The position numbers and the translations under genes were made by a program. A DNA stretch of 64,000 bases from Halpernia frigidisoli (GTDB taxonomy: Bacteria > Bacteroidota > Bacteroidia > Flavobacteriales > Weeksellaceae): contig NZ_FOQT01000001.1 in the NCBI RefSeq assembly GCF_900113805.1, forward strand, positions 124,001 to 188,000, written 5' to 3'. Position 1 is the stretch's first letter, and each line of letters opens with the position of its first letter. The notes under the pieces were generated by a model, which did no database searches, was not told the origin of the DNA, and worked only from the letters and a program-made list of their open reading frames with translations. Of this stretch, positions 8,774 to 16,511 are shown piece by piece.

Positions 8774-9997
8774 TTACGCGTCTAATTCTCCCGCAATCAC
8801 ATTCATTGAACTCAACGTTACAACGGCATCGGAAATCATTGAACCGGTTATCATTTCAGGATAAGCCTGATAATAAATAAAACAAGGTCTTCTGAAATGC
8901 AATCTATAAGGCGTTCTTCCGCCATCGCTCACTAAATAAAATCCTAATTCACCGTTCCCGCCTTCTACGCAGTGGTAAACTTCACCTTTCGGAATTTCAG
9001 TTTCAGCCATTACGATTTTAAAGTGGTAAATTAAAGCTTCCATTTTTGTATAAACATCCGCTTTTTCCGGTAAATAAAAATCCGGAACATCCGCGTGGAA
9101 AGGACCTTCAGGTAAATTTTCGTAAGCATTTTTAATTAATTTAAAGCTTTCCCAAACTTCCGTTTGTCTCACCATAAATCTATCATAAGTATCTCCCGCG
9201 GTTCCGATGGGAATTGTGAAATCAAAATCACCGTAAGAAGAGTAAGGTTGAGCAACACGAACATCATAATCAACACCGGCTGCTCGAAGGTTTGGTCCCG
9301 TAAAACCATAACTTAAAGCTCTTTCGGCAGAAATCGAACCTGCGCCGATTGTGCGGTCCATAAAAATTCTGTTCCTCTCTAAAAGTGTTTTAAATTCCTG
9401 AAATCTTTTAGGGAAGTTTTTAATAAAATCTTTTATAAGCTCATGAAATTTTGGTGTAAAATCTCTTTCGAAACCACCAACTCTGCCCATATTTGTAGTC
9501 ATTCTCGCACCGCAAATCTGTTCATACATTTCATAGATACGCTCTCTATCCTGAAAAACGTAGGTAAATCCTGTTAAAGCCCCGGTATCAACTCCAATAA
9601 CGCCATTACAAACCAAATGGTCTGCAATTCTGGCCATTTCCATCATAATAATACGCATGTAATCTACACGTTTCCCAACTTCGCATCCAATTAATTTCTC
9701 AACCGTCATGTGCCAACCAATATTATTGATAGGCGACGAGCAATAATTCATTCGATCAGTCAAAGTAGTGATCTGTGCAAAATTTCTTCGTTCAGAAATT
9801 TTTTCAAAAGCACGGTGAATATAACCCACAGTCTGCTCTGAATGTAGAATTCTTTCACCATCCATTGTAAGGATATTCTGAAAAATTCCGTGTGTTGCAG
9901 GGTGCGTTGGACCAAGATTTAAGGTGTATAATTGACCATCAATTTGTTCCTTTGTCTCGTACTGGCTGAGTATGTTAGATAATTCGTTGTCTTTCAT
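8774..9997 (-). CDS. nuoD: NADH-quinone oxidoreductase subunit D
   Basis: The 49-kDa subunit, 407 residues, homologous to the large subunit of [NiFe] hydrogenases and lining the quinone pocket with NuoB. LNLGPTHPATHGIFQ near residue 27 is the conserved quinone-pocket loop with its His residues, and RADCHVGYIHRG-type sequence appears here as EQTVGYIHRAFEKI. It ends in VVTLSSMNVIAGELDA, a slight variation of the usual C-terminal arginine motif. nuoC is separate in this genome, not fused to nuoD as in E. coli. It starts 30 bases after nuoC. Confidence 0.97.
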   Translation of the reverse strand: MKDNELSNILSQYETKEQIDGQLYTLNLGPTHPATHGIFQNILTMDGERILHSEQTVGYIHRAFEKISERRNFAQITTLTDRMNYCSSPINNIGWHMTVEKLIGCEVGKRVDYMRIIMMEMARIADHLVCNGVIGVDTGALTGFTYVFQDRERIYEMYEQICGARMTTNMGRVGGFERDFTPKFHELIKDFIKNFPKRFQEFKTLLERNRIFMDRTIGAGSISAERALSYGFTGPNLRAAGVDYDVRVAQPYSSYGDFDFTIPIGTAGDTYDRFMVRQTEVWESFKLIKNAYENLPEGPFHADVPDFYLPEKADVYTKMEALIYHFKIVMAETEIPKGEVYHCVEGGNGELGFYLVSDGGRTPYRLHFRRPCFIYYQAYPEMITGSMISDAVVTLSSMNVIAGELDA

Positions 9998-10027
9998 AAT
10001 TTAGATTTGCTTTAAAATTTAAGCAAT

Positions 10028-10522
10028 TTATCTTCCGAACATTTTATCGTCTTTATCGGTTCTGGTTCCATCTTCCAGTTTGTATTCTTTCAACATTGGA
10101 TGATAGCCCATTTCAGGATCATTTAAAATCACGCGAAGATCCGGATGGCCTTTAAATTTAATCCCATAAAAATCAAAAGTTTCCCTTTCCATCCAGTTCG
10201 CGCCGGCGTAAAGCTCAGTTAAACTGTCAACTTCTGCATTTTCTCTTGGCATAAAAACTTTTAGACGAATTCTAAAATTAGTCATCATATTATGCAAATG
10301 GTAGATAACGCCTAATTCTTTTTCCTGAAATTCAGGATAATGAATACCACAAATATCTGTAAGAAAATTAATTTCAAGAGAAGAATCTTGTAAATAATGA
10401 ATTATTTTTTTTATATCCTGTTTTTTGACTTCTAAAGTTAAAAACCCATAAGGTTCAGAATGTAATAAAACAGATTCCGGAAATTCTCTCGTGATCGCTT
10501 CCAGCACAAATTCGTTCGTCAT
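10028..10522 (-). CDS. nuoC: NADH-quinone oxidoreductase subunit C
   Basis: The 30-kDa subunit of the peripheral arm, 164 residues, separate from nuoD. The signature is ANWMERETFDFYGIKFKGHP around residues 108-127, followed by LRVILNDPEMGYHPMLKEY. It binds no cofactor but is part of the connecting fragment between the NADH module and the quinone module. The gene lies 4 bases after nuoB and 30 bases before nuoD. Confidence 0.96.
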   Translation of the reverse strand: MTNEFVLEAITREFPESVLLHSEPYGFLTLEVKKQDIKKIIHYLQDSSLEINFLTDICGIHYPEFQEKELGVIYHLHNMMTNFRIRLKVFMPRENAEVDSLTELYAGANWMERETFDFYGIKFKGHPDLRVILNDPEMGYHPMLKEYKLEDGTRTDKDDKMFGR

Positions 10523-10526
10523 ATTC

Positions 10527-11084
10527 TTAATTTATATCGTAAGATTCGAGTAAATGTTTATACTCATCAGAATCACGTCTTCTTAAACTTTCACTTTTTG
10601 ACAAAGCCTGAACCTGCATAAATCCTTCCAGAATTTGCTCTGGTCTTGGCGGGCAACCAGGAACGTAAACATCAACAGGAATAACCTTATCAATACCCTG
10701 AAGAACAGAATAAGTATCAAAAATTCCACCTGAGCTTGCGCATGCGCCAACTGCAATTACCCATTTTGGTTCGGCCATTTGAGTATAAACTTCTTTTAAA
10801 ATCGGTCCCAGTTTTTTTGATATCGTTCCGCAAATTAAAAGAACATCTGATTGACGTGGAGAGAACGACATTCTTTCCCCACCAAAACGGGCAAGATCGA
10901 AAGTCGGCATCATCATCGCCATAAATTCAATTCCACAACAGGATGTTGCGAAAGGTAAAGGCCAAAGTGAATTTGCACGCGCCATTCCTATTAAGCTGTC
11001 AAGCTTTGTTGCGAAAAAACCTTCACCGGAAAAGCCGGGAGGCGCTGGTGCATCTGTTTTTATAATGTTGTTATTGTCTGACAT
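10527..11084 (-). CDS. nuoB: NADH-quinone oxidoreductase subunit B
   Basis: The 20-kDa subunit carrying terminal cluster N2, 185 residues. It has the tandem cysteines of the family (FATSCCGIEFM, Cys49-Cys50), a third in VGACASSGGIF and a fourth in VPGCPPRPEQ, matching the unusual ligand set of N2, which reduces quinone. The N-terminal 20 residues are variable and proline-rich. nuoA lies 90 bases upstream across an AT-rich spacer. Confidence 0.97.
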   Translation of the reverse strand: MSDNNNIIKTDAPAPPGFSGEGFFATKLDSLIGMARANSLWPLPFATSCCGIEFMAMMMPTFDLARFGGERMSFSPRQSDVLLICGTISKKLGPILKEVYTQMAEPKWVIAVGACASSGGIFDTYSVLQGIDKVIPVDVYVPGCPPRPEQILEGFMQVQALSKSESLRRRDSDEYKHLLESYDIN

Positions 11085-11174
11085 TTTTTTAATTTTAGAT
11101 TTTGAATATAAAATTTAAATTTTTGGAATCTAAACTTATATTCAAATATTATAATTAATATTCTAACTATTTTC
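11085..11174. repeat. AT-rich intercistronic spacer with shared motif (nuoA-nuoB)
   Basis: The spacer carries AATTTTAGATTTTGAA at 11091-11106, identical to 8679-8694 in the nuoD-nuoE gap, then TTTAAATTTTTGGAATCTAA, which is partly the inverted form (TTAGATT against AATCTAA). It looks like a second copy of the same simple repeat. No coding potential is seen. Confidence 0.45.
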
Positions 11175-11540
11175 TTATTTGTCCCAGTCTAAAGCACCTC
11201 TTTTTAAAACGTAGAAAAAGCCTAAAAAGAAAACGCCAACGAACATTAAAACCGCAACGAAACCCTCCAAACCAAATTCTCTAAAATTAACGGCGTAAGG
11301 GTAAAAAAAGACGATCTCAATATCAAATAATACAAATAGAATCGCGGTTAAAAAATATTTTACGGAAAAAGGTGTTCTTGCGTTTCCCTCGTTTTCAATA
11401 CCACATTCAAAGTTTTTATCTTTATTTGTACCTTTTAATCTTGGTCCTAAATAATGGGCGCCTAAAATTGAGATCAGGACAAAACCGATAGCAACTCCGG
11501 CTTGAAATAAAATGGGAATATAATTTTCTGCTGAATTCAT
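11175..11540 (-). CDS. nuoA: NADH-quinone oxidoreductase subunit A
   Basis: First gene of the complex I operon, 121 residues with three predicted transmembrane helices, typical of NuoA/ND3. The loop FECGIENEGNARTPFSVKYF around residues 44-63 contains the conserved cysteine near the quinone entrance, and ALLFVLFDIEIVFFYPYAV-type sequence is present as ILFVLFDIEIVFFYPYAVNF with two conserved acidic residues. A TANNTTTG box lies 18-25 bases upstream, so transcription of the whole operon probably begins here. Confidence 0.97.
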   Translation of the reverse strand: MNSAENYIPILFQAGVAIGFVLISILGAHYLGPRLKGTNKDKNFECGIENEGNARTPFSVKYFLTAILFVLFDIEIVFFYPYAVNFREFGLEGFVAVLMFVGVFFLGFFYVLKRGALDWDK

Positions 11541-11557
11541 TTTGGTGGGTTATTGTG

Positions 11558-11565
11558 CAAATTTA
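11558..11565 (-). promoter_or_regulatory. nuoA: Candidate -7 box of the nuo operon promoter
   Basis: On the minus strand TAAATTTG matches the Bacteroidota TANNTTTG -7 element, 18 bases before the nuoA ATG. A -33 TTTG at the expected distance is not evident, so the call rests on the -7 box and its position before the first gene. Confidence 0.45.
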
Positions 11566-11650
11566 CTGAATAAAGTAGAGAAGATAAAATATAGTGGGTT
11601 AAAATATCAAATTAATTATATAGATGAATATGATTTAGAAACTTTAAAGA

Positions 11651-11833
11651 TTATGTTTTTTTGTTCATTCTTTTTAACACGGTAAATGCCAGATATGAAA
11701 TGTAGCCAAAAATAAGACTGGCAAAAATAATATCGATTGCGGCGTTTATTTTATCATCCTGAATTTTAAAAAAGAAATTGTAGGTGAGATAAATAAGGAT
11801 TAAAATTCCGTAAACTGTAAGCTGTTTTTTCAT
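11651..11833 (-). CDS. Small two-helix membrane protein, unknown function
   Basis: A 60-residue product with two hydrophobic segments (about 7-22 and 33-53) linked by a short charged loop KIQDDKINAA, and a basic tail NRMNKKT-like (KRMNKKT), suggesting both ends in the cytoplasm. It follows the DinB-like gene by 3 bases and is transcribed with it. I recognise no family; its clean ATG, membrane pattern and tight spacing are the support. Confidence 0.65.
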   Translation of the reverse strand: MKKQLTVYGILILIYLTYNFFFKIQDDKINAAIDIIFASLIFGYISYLAFTVLKRMNKKT

Positions 11834-11836
11834 AAT

Positions 11837-12280
11837 CTATCTTTTATATGCAATAAAGTCAGAATTTATTGGTTCTAAACCAGAATTTTTAATTTCTGTT
11901 GCAATTTGAGCGCGGTGATATGTGGAATGATTGAGATAATGAAACATTATATCTTTTAAAACATTTTCAAATTTTTCACCATTTGAATTTTCATAATTTA
12001 TGAGTCTTTCAAAATCTTCATTTTCTAAAATTTTATTTGAAGTTTCTAAATTTTTTAAATTAGTTTCCTGCAATTTTTCTAAAGGCAATGTTTCCCAAAC
12101 CCCAAATATTGTCGTAGAATGTAAAATGCGGTGATTCCAGATATTTTGTGCATTTATGAGATGTGTTAGTAGCAGTTTTGCTTTCTCTGAAATTTGATTG
12201 TCATTTTTATCAAGAAATTCAATTAACTTTTCATTGTAGTAGAAATTATAATTCAGTAGATCTTCAAAAAATTCTCTCAT
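11837..12280 (-). CDS. DinB-like four-helix-bundle protein
   Basis: The 147 residues fit the DinB/YfiT-like fold, metal-binding four-helix bundles often acting as thiol-dependent transferases. The family's three-histidine pattern is visible: NIWNHRILH in the second helix and FHYLNHSTYHRAQIATEI in the last (about 114-131), where the HxxxH-type spacing before RAQI is diagnostic. The substrate cannot be read from the sequence. It lies 7 bases after the GNAT-like gene and 3 bases before the small membrane protein. Confidence 0.82.
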   Translation of the reverse strand: MREFFEDLLNYNFYYNEKLIEFLDKNDNQISEKAKLLLTHLINAQNIWNHRILHSTTIFGVWETLPLEKLQETNLKNLETSNKILENEDFERLINYENSNGEKFENVLKDIMFHYLNHSTYHRAQIATEIKNSGLEPINSDFIAYKR

Positions 12281-12287
12281 TTCAGTG

Positions 12288-13412
12288 TTAAATTTCTTTA
12301 GAATAAGTTCTTCTGCGTTTGTGATTTACGATGTCATAATCCTGCCAAAGTAATTGTACGTTTTTATTTTCTTCCAGTTCTGGATTTGTTTCAGCAAATT
12401 TGATCCCCATTTTACTAAATCTCACAAAAATTTCTTTAAAAATAATTGCTGTTACGCCACGGCGTTGATAATCTGGGTGAATTCCAATTAAATAAAAATT
12501 AGCGCGGTCGTTTTTCTTACTTGCCTGCAAAAAATGCCACCATCCAAAAGGCCACAATTTACCTTTTGCTTTCTTCAACGCTTCTGAATAAGAAGGCATT
12601 GTGATGGCAAAAGCGACAAGTTCGTAGTTTTCATCTTCCACACAAACTATATAATCTTTGTCAATAAAAGGCAGATATTTTTCTTTATAGGTTTTAATTT
12701 GTTCCTGCGAGATAGGCGTATAAGTAGAAAGTGTTTTATAGGTTTCGTCCAAAAGTTTGAACATTGCATCTACGTGCGGTATGATTTCTTTTTTATTTTT
12801 AAAATGAAGAACTTTTAACTTATATTTCTGTGCTATTAAACTACTGAATTTTTCTACTTTTTCCGGTAAAACTGTGGGATAATTCATTTCAAATTCTACC
12901 CATTCTTTTTCTTTAATTAAACCTAATTTTTCTAAATGTTCCGGATAATACGAAAAATTGTAAAGGCCGATCATCGTTGCTAATTTATCAAAACCCATCG
13001 TCAACATCCCGGATTTATCCAAATTGGTAAAACCCATCGGACCTTCAATTTTAGAAATATTTTTCTCTTTAGCAAATTCTATTGCTTTGTCAATTAAAGC
13101 TTTAGAAACATCAATGTCATCAATAAAATCTAACCAGCCAAAACGAACTTTTGAAATTTCTAATTCCTTTGCTTCTTTATGATTGAGCATAATTGCAATT
13201 CTACCTACAATTTTTCCATCAATTAATGCCAGATATTTTACAGATTCTGAATAGGCCAAAGCGCCGTTATGATTTGGGTCCCAGATTTTAATTTCATCAT
13301 TAATTAAAGGTGGAACGTAGCAGTTATTATTCTTATAAAGTTCCATTGGGAATTTCACGAATTTTTTGACAAGTTCAGGAGTATTAACTTCAATTAAGGT
13401 AGGTTGAGCCAT
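12288..13412 (-). CDS. GNAT-like N-acetyltransferase superfamily protein
   Basis: A 374-residue cytosolic protein. VALIDGKIVGRIAIMLNH-like sequence at about 64-80 (ALIDGKIVGRIAIMLNHKE) and FYLIGIHPDYQRRGVTAII near 305-323 match the beta4 strand and acetyl-CoA-binding loop of GNAT enzymes. It is much longer than a single GNAT domain (about 150 residues) and matches the long GNAT-like proteins common in Bacteroidota, whose substrate is not known. It heads a short minus-strand unit with the DinB-like and small membrane protein genes. Confidence 0.75.
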   Translation of the reverse strand: MAQPTLIEVNTPELVKKFVKFPMELYKNNNCYVPPLINDEIKIWDPNHNGALAYSESVKYLALIDGKIVGRIAIMLNHKEAKELEISKVRFGWLDFIDDIDVSKALIDKAIEFAKEKNISKIEGPMGFTNLDKSGMLTMGFDKLATMIGLYNFSYYPEHLEKLGLIKEKEWVEFEMNYPTVLPEKVEKFSSLIAQKYKLKVLHFKNKKEIIPHVDAMFKLLDETYKTLSTYTPISQEQIKTYKEKYLPFIDKDYIVCVEDENYELVAFAITMPSYSEALKKAKGKLWPFGWWHFLQASKKNDRANFYLIGIHPDYQRRGVTAIIFKEIFVRFSKMGIKFAETNPELEENKNVQLLWQDYDIVNHKRRRTYSKEI

Positions 13413-13431
13413 TGAAAATTTTTTATTAAAA

Positions 13432-13439
13432 CAAAGATA
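13432..13439 (-). promoter_or_regulatory. Candidate -7 box (GNAT-like gene)
   Basis: TATCTTTG on the minus strand, matching TANNTTTG, 20 bases before the ATG of the GNAT-like gene. No convincing -33 TTTG is present at 19 bases. Confidence 0.35.
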
Positions 13440-13523
13440 AAATTAAAATCTTTAAATAATGGTCTTGGCATAGTTTTTACTTGGTCTGAAGAAGAGTTTT
13501 TTTTAATAAGTAGATTGATTGTG

Positions 13524-14216
13524 ATGGGTGGTTATTATATAATTTTGGCGTTAGTTTTTGGAATTAGTTTTATAATTCAAAACCGTCTGAAATCAAAGTT
13601 TGCTTTCTATTCTCAACTGCATTTACAAAACGGCATGTCTGGTAAAGAAATCGCCGAAAAAATGCTCTCAGACAATGGAATTGATGATGTGCAGGTTACT
13701 TCTGTTGCCGGACAATTAACAGATCATTATAATCCTGCTGATAAAACTGTCAACCTTTCTGAAGAAGTTTATATGCAAAGAAATGCTGCCGCAGCTGCAG
13801 TTGCAGCACACGAATGCGGACATGCAGTTCAACATAAACTTGGATATTCTGCTTTAAATCTTCGTTCCAAAATGGTTCCTTTGGTTAACATTAGTTCAAA
13901 ATTATTGAATTTTGTTTTAATTGCAGGCATTTTTATAATGGCTTCAAGTGGAAATAAAACAATTCTGGCGATTGGTGTTTTGCTTTTTGCAGTTACTACT
14001 GCCTTTGCCTTTATCACCTTACCTGTCGAATACGAAGCAAGTAAACGTGCATTGGTTTGGCTGGAAAAATCAGGAACTGTTACTGTTCAGGAGCAGGCAG
14101 CGGCAAAAGATTCTTTGAAATGGGCAGCCCTTACTTATGTGGTAGCCGCAATCGGATCTTTAGGTCAGTTACTCTATTTTGCTTCAATGCTAAATGGCGG
14201 CGGAAGACGAAATTAA
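13524..14216 (+). CDS. Zinc-dependent membrane peptidase, YugP family
   Basis: The product (230 residues) begins MGGYYIILALVFGISFI, a transmembrane helix, and has VAAHECGHAVQH at about residues 94-105, the HExxH-type zinc-binding motif of the YugP/DUF1285-like neutral zinc metallopeptidases. Further hydrophobic segments follow at about 117-160 and 195-220. LPVEYEASKRAL near 169 supplies the third ligand region with its conserved Glu. I start it at the ATG 13524; an upstream TTG at 13515 adds only three residues. The 3' end is 3 bases from the end of the convergent yigZ-like gene. Confidence 0.88.
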   Translation: MGGYYIILALVFGISFIIQNRLKSKFAFYSQLHLQNGMSGKEIAEKMLSDNGIDDVQVTSVAGQLTDHYNPADKTVNLSEEVYMQRNAAAAAVAAHECGHAVQHKLGYSALNLRSKMVPLVNISSKLLNFVLIAGIFIMASSGNKTILAIGVLLFAVTTAFAFITLPVEYEASKRALVWLEKSGTVTVQEQAAAKDSLKWAALTYVVAAIGSLGQLLYFASMLNGGGRRN

Positions 14217-14219
14217 ATC

Positions 14220-14831
14220 TTAGTGTTCCAAAATATCAAATTCTAAATCTCTGAATTCTAACAGTTTTTCTGTAAAAGATTCTTGATTTGCTAATTTAAT
14301 TTCACACCGAATTAAACAATTTTCGGCGGCTAAAAATTCTACAATTTTTCCGTCGAATTTATTTATTAAAGAAAAAACAATATTTTGAATTTCGAACTTA
14401 AATTTAATTTCGAAAGTTGTTTTCAAATCTAAAATTATAACTTCAGATAATTCTAAAGTTTCCTGAGCACATAACTTATACGCTTTTACCAAACCGGAAA
14501 CGCCCAGCTTAGTTCCGCCATAATATCTCACAACTACAACACAAATGTTTGTTAATTCCTTCGCTAAAATTTGATTGTAAATTGGTAAACCTGCGCTGCC
14601 ATTTGGTTCGCCATCATCATTTGCCCGAAAATTTTCGCCTTCTGTACCTATTTTAAAAGCGTAGCAGTGATGAGTCGCCTTTGGATGATCTTTTTTAATT
14701 TGTTCTAAAAATTTTTTAAAATCTTCTTCGTTGAAAACTGATGCAGCAAAACCAATAAATTTGCTTCCTTTTTCTTTTAAAAGAACTTCGTAAATCGGTT
14801 TTTTAATTGTTTTAAAGGAAAATTGGGACAT
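14220..14831 (-). CDS. YigZ/IMPACT family protein
   Basis: A 203-residue protein of the YigZ (UPF0029/Impact) family. The N-terminal domain has KGSKFIGFAASV, HPKATHHCYAFKIG and DDGEPNGSAGLPIYNQI followed by VVRYYGGTKLGVSGLVKAY, the strongly conserved core. The smaller C-terminal ferredoxin-like domain covers about 135-203. Family members bind RNA or ribosomes and have been tied to translation control, but the bacterial role is not settled. It follows ribD by 7 bases. Confidence 0.9.
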   Translation of the reverse strand: MSQFSFKTIKKPIYEVLLKEKGSKFIGFAASVFNEEDFKKFLEQIKKDHPKATHHCYAFKIGTEGENFRANDDGEPNGSAGLPIYNQILAKELTNICVVVVRYYGGTKLGVSGLVKAYKLCAQETLELSEVIILDLKTTFEIKFKFEIQNIVFSLINKFDGKIVEFLAAENCLIRCEIKLANQESFTEKLLEFRDLEFDILEH

Positions 14832-14838
14832 TTAAAAA

Positions 14839-15861
14839 TTAAATATTCTTATAAAAATAAAGTTTATTATCACGTAAAATTTCACTTCTAATAGGTATTT
14901 GCAAGAATTTTGGTGCAGAAGTTCCGTTTTCTAAAGTGAGATTTTCATTTTTGATAATAATGCATTCGTCCCAGATATTTTCATCAATAAATTGTTGTAA
15001 CGTATAACGTCCGCCTTCGATGATAACAGATTGTATTTGCAGATCAAACAATTTTGTCATCAGATTTTGTATAAAATTTTCTTTTTCAATTTTTATGAAG
15101 TTTAAATTTTCAATTTGCTCTTCTTTAATAGAATTGAAAATTATTGTTTCAGCTTCATTATTGAAAATGTTAAAATCAACTGGTACTTTTAAATCAAAAT
15201 CTATCAAAACCCTAACTGGATTTCTTCCTTCTACTTCTCGTGTTGTCAAACTTGGATTGTCGATCAAAGCTGTGTTTGTTCCCACTAAAATAGCATGTTC
15301 TTCACTTCTTAGTAGATGCACGAATTGTTTAGTCAAAGTATTTCCGATCTGAGTTGGTTTAAAATATTTATCTAAAAATCCATCTGCTGACTCAGCCCAT
15401 TTTAATTTGATATAAGGTCTTTTTTTTCTGTGATATGTGAAAAATCTTTTATTTAAATCTTCGCATTCTTTTTCTAAAATTCCAGATTCTACGTCGATTC
15501 CAGCATCTTCTAAAATTTTTTTGCCTTTTCCATTTACTTTATCGTGAGAATCCATCGCGCCAATAACGACTTTCTTAAAACCAATTTCTTTCAGTTTCAA
15601 AGCGCAAGGCGGTGTTTTTCCAAAGTGTGCGCAAGGTTCCAGCGAAACATAAATTGTGGAAAAGGGTAGAAGTGATTGATCTTCCACCGAATTTATTGCA
15701 TTAATTTCTGCGTGGTTTTCACCTGCTTTCTGGTGATATCCTTCTCCGATAATTTCATCATTATAAACGATAACTGCGCCTACTAAAGGATTTGGATAGG
15801 TTTTTCCTAAAGCTTTTTTGGCAAGTTCGATGCAGCGCTGCATGTAAAATTCGTGCGTCAT
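14839..15861 (-). CDS. ribD: Bifunctional diaminohydroxyphosphoribosylaminopyrimidine deaminase / uracil reductase
   Basis: Catalyses two steps of riboflavin synthesis, deamination then NADPH reduction of the pyrimidine intermediate. The N-terminal deaminase domain has zinc ligands in HAEINAI (His50, Glu52) and PCAHFGKTPPC (Cys77, Cys86). The C-terminal reductase domain (about 147-340) has KWAESADGFL and the NADP-binding region VIIEGGRYTLQQFID. The length of 340 is typical. The other rib genes are not in the window, so riboflavin synthesis is scattered in this genome. Confidence 0.95.
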   Translation of the reverse strand: MTHEFYMQRCIELAKKALGKTYPNPLVGAVIVYNDEIIGEGYHQKAGENHAEINAINSVEDQSLLPFSTIYVSLEPCAHFGKTPPCALKLKEIGFKKVVIGAMDSHDKVNGKGKKILEDAGIDVESGILEKECEDLNKRFFTYHRKKRPYIKLKWAESADGFLDKYFKPTQIGNTLTKQFVHLLRSEEHAILVGTNTALIDNPSLTTREVEGRNPVRVLIDFDLKVPVDFNIFNNEAETIIFNSIKEEQIENLNFIKIEKENFIQNLMTKLFDLQIQSVIIEGGRYTLQQFIDENIWDECIIIKNENLTLENGTSAPKFLQIPIRSEILRDNKLYFYKNI

Positions 15862-15872
15862 ATTTTAAATAA

Positions 15873-15897
15873 AAAACACTTAAATTTTAAGTGTTTT
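15873..15897 (-). terminator. Rho-independent terminator
   Basis: Perfect hairpin AAAACACTTAAA / TTTAAGTGTTTT with a T run on the minus strand (continuing into TTTATTT), 8 bases after the stop of the 15905 gene. It ends the DUF349 / 15905 unit before ribD. Confidence 0.75.
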
Positions 15898-15904
15898 CAA
15901 ATGT

Positions 15905-16501
15905 TTATTTGGTTTCAGATTCTTTGCTCGCTAAATTTATCGGCGGAATTGCAAAATCGATAATAGAACCCATTAACTTATTTCGCTCTTTGTCCAAAAA
16001 TTTTGCGCTTGCTTTCACTTCTCCATAATTTCTTTTAATGAAAGAAAATATGATAAATGATTTTTTGCTGCCGTTTGTCAAAGTTTTAAAACGGTAAATA
16101 CCATATTCTGCATAAGAATTGCCGTTTTTAGGAAGTTCTGTTAACATGCCGTCAACAATATATTCCGTACCGTCCGGACTTTCCGTTACCTGAACCTTAG
16201 AAAACTTATCGTTATTTTCTCTTTTTTGAAAACTTTCAACCTTCTGTTTTACGGCATCATCAATATTAATTTCTTTATCAAAATAGGAAATATTAACCAT
16301 TTGTGTAAAACTGTCAATTTTTTCATCTTTCATTAAATATTGCTGTAGGTAAAGCGTATTTGATGCCTGCTTACTCCAGTCTAAAAAATATTCTGTTTCT
16401 GAAATAACGAAAGGATTTGGAAGATTTAGAAATTCTTTCGCATTTTGAGATTTCAATCCGAAACTCAGAAAAAACAGGAATAAAAATAGAATTTTTTTCA
16501 T
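15905..16501 (-). CDS. Secreted protein of unknown function
   Basis: A 198-residue product with a typical signal peptide (MKKILFLFLFFLSFGLKSQ, cleavage near residue 19). The mature part has mixed alpha/beta character, with GTEYIVDGMLTELP and FIIFSFIKRNYGE. I recognise no family. It follows the DUF349 gene by 10 bases and is closed by the hairpin at 15873-15897, so the two are probably one transcript; that says nothing firm about function. Confidence 0.75.
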   Translation of the reverse strand: MKKILFLFLFFLSFGLKSQNAKEFLNLPNPFVISETEYFLDWSKQASNTLYLQQYLMKDEKIDSFTQMVNISYFDKEINIDDAVKQKVESFQKRENNDKFSKVQVTESPDGTEYIVDGMLTELPKNGNSYAEYGIYRFKTLTNGSKKSFIIFSFIKRNYGEVKASAKFLDKERNKLMGSIIDFAIPPINLASKESETK

Positions 16502-16511
16502 TTTTAAAATT

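Noticed and set aside
13515-13523. TTG start for the YugP-type peptidase
   Set aside because: An ATG 9 bases later gives the family-typical MGGYY start.
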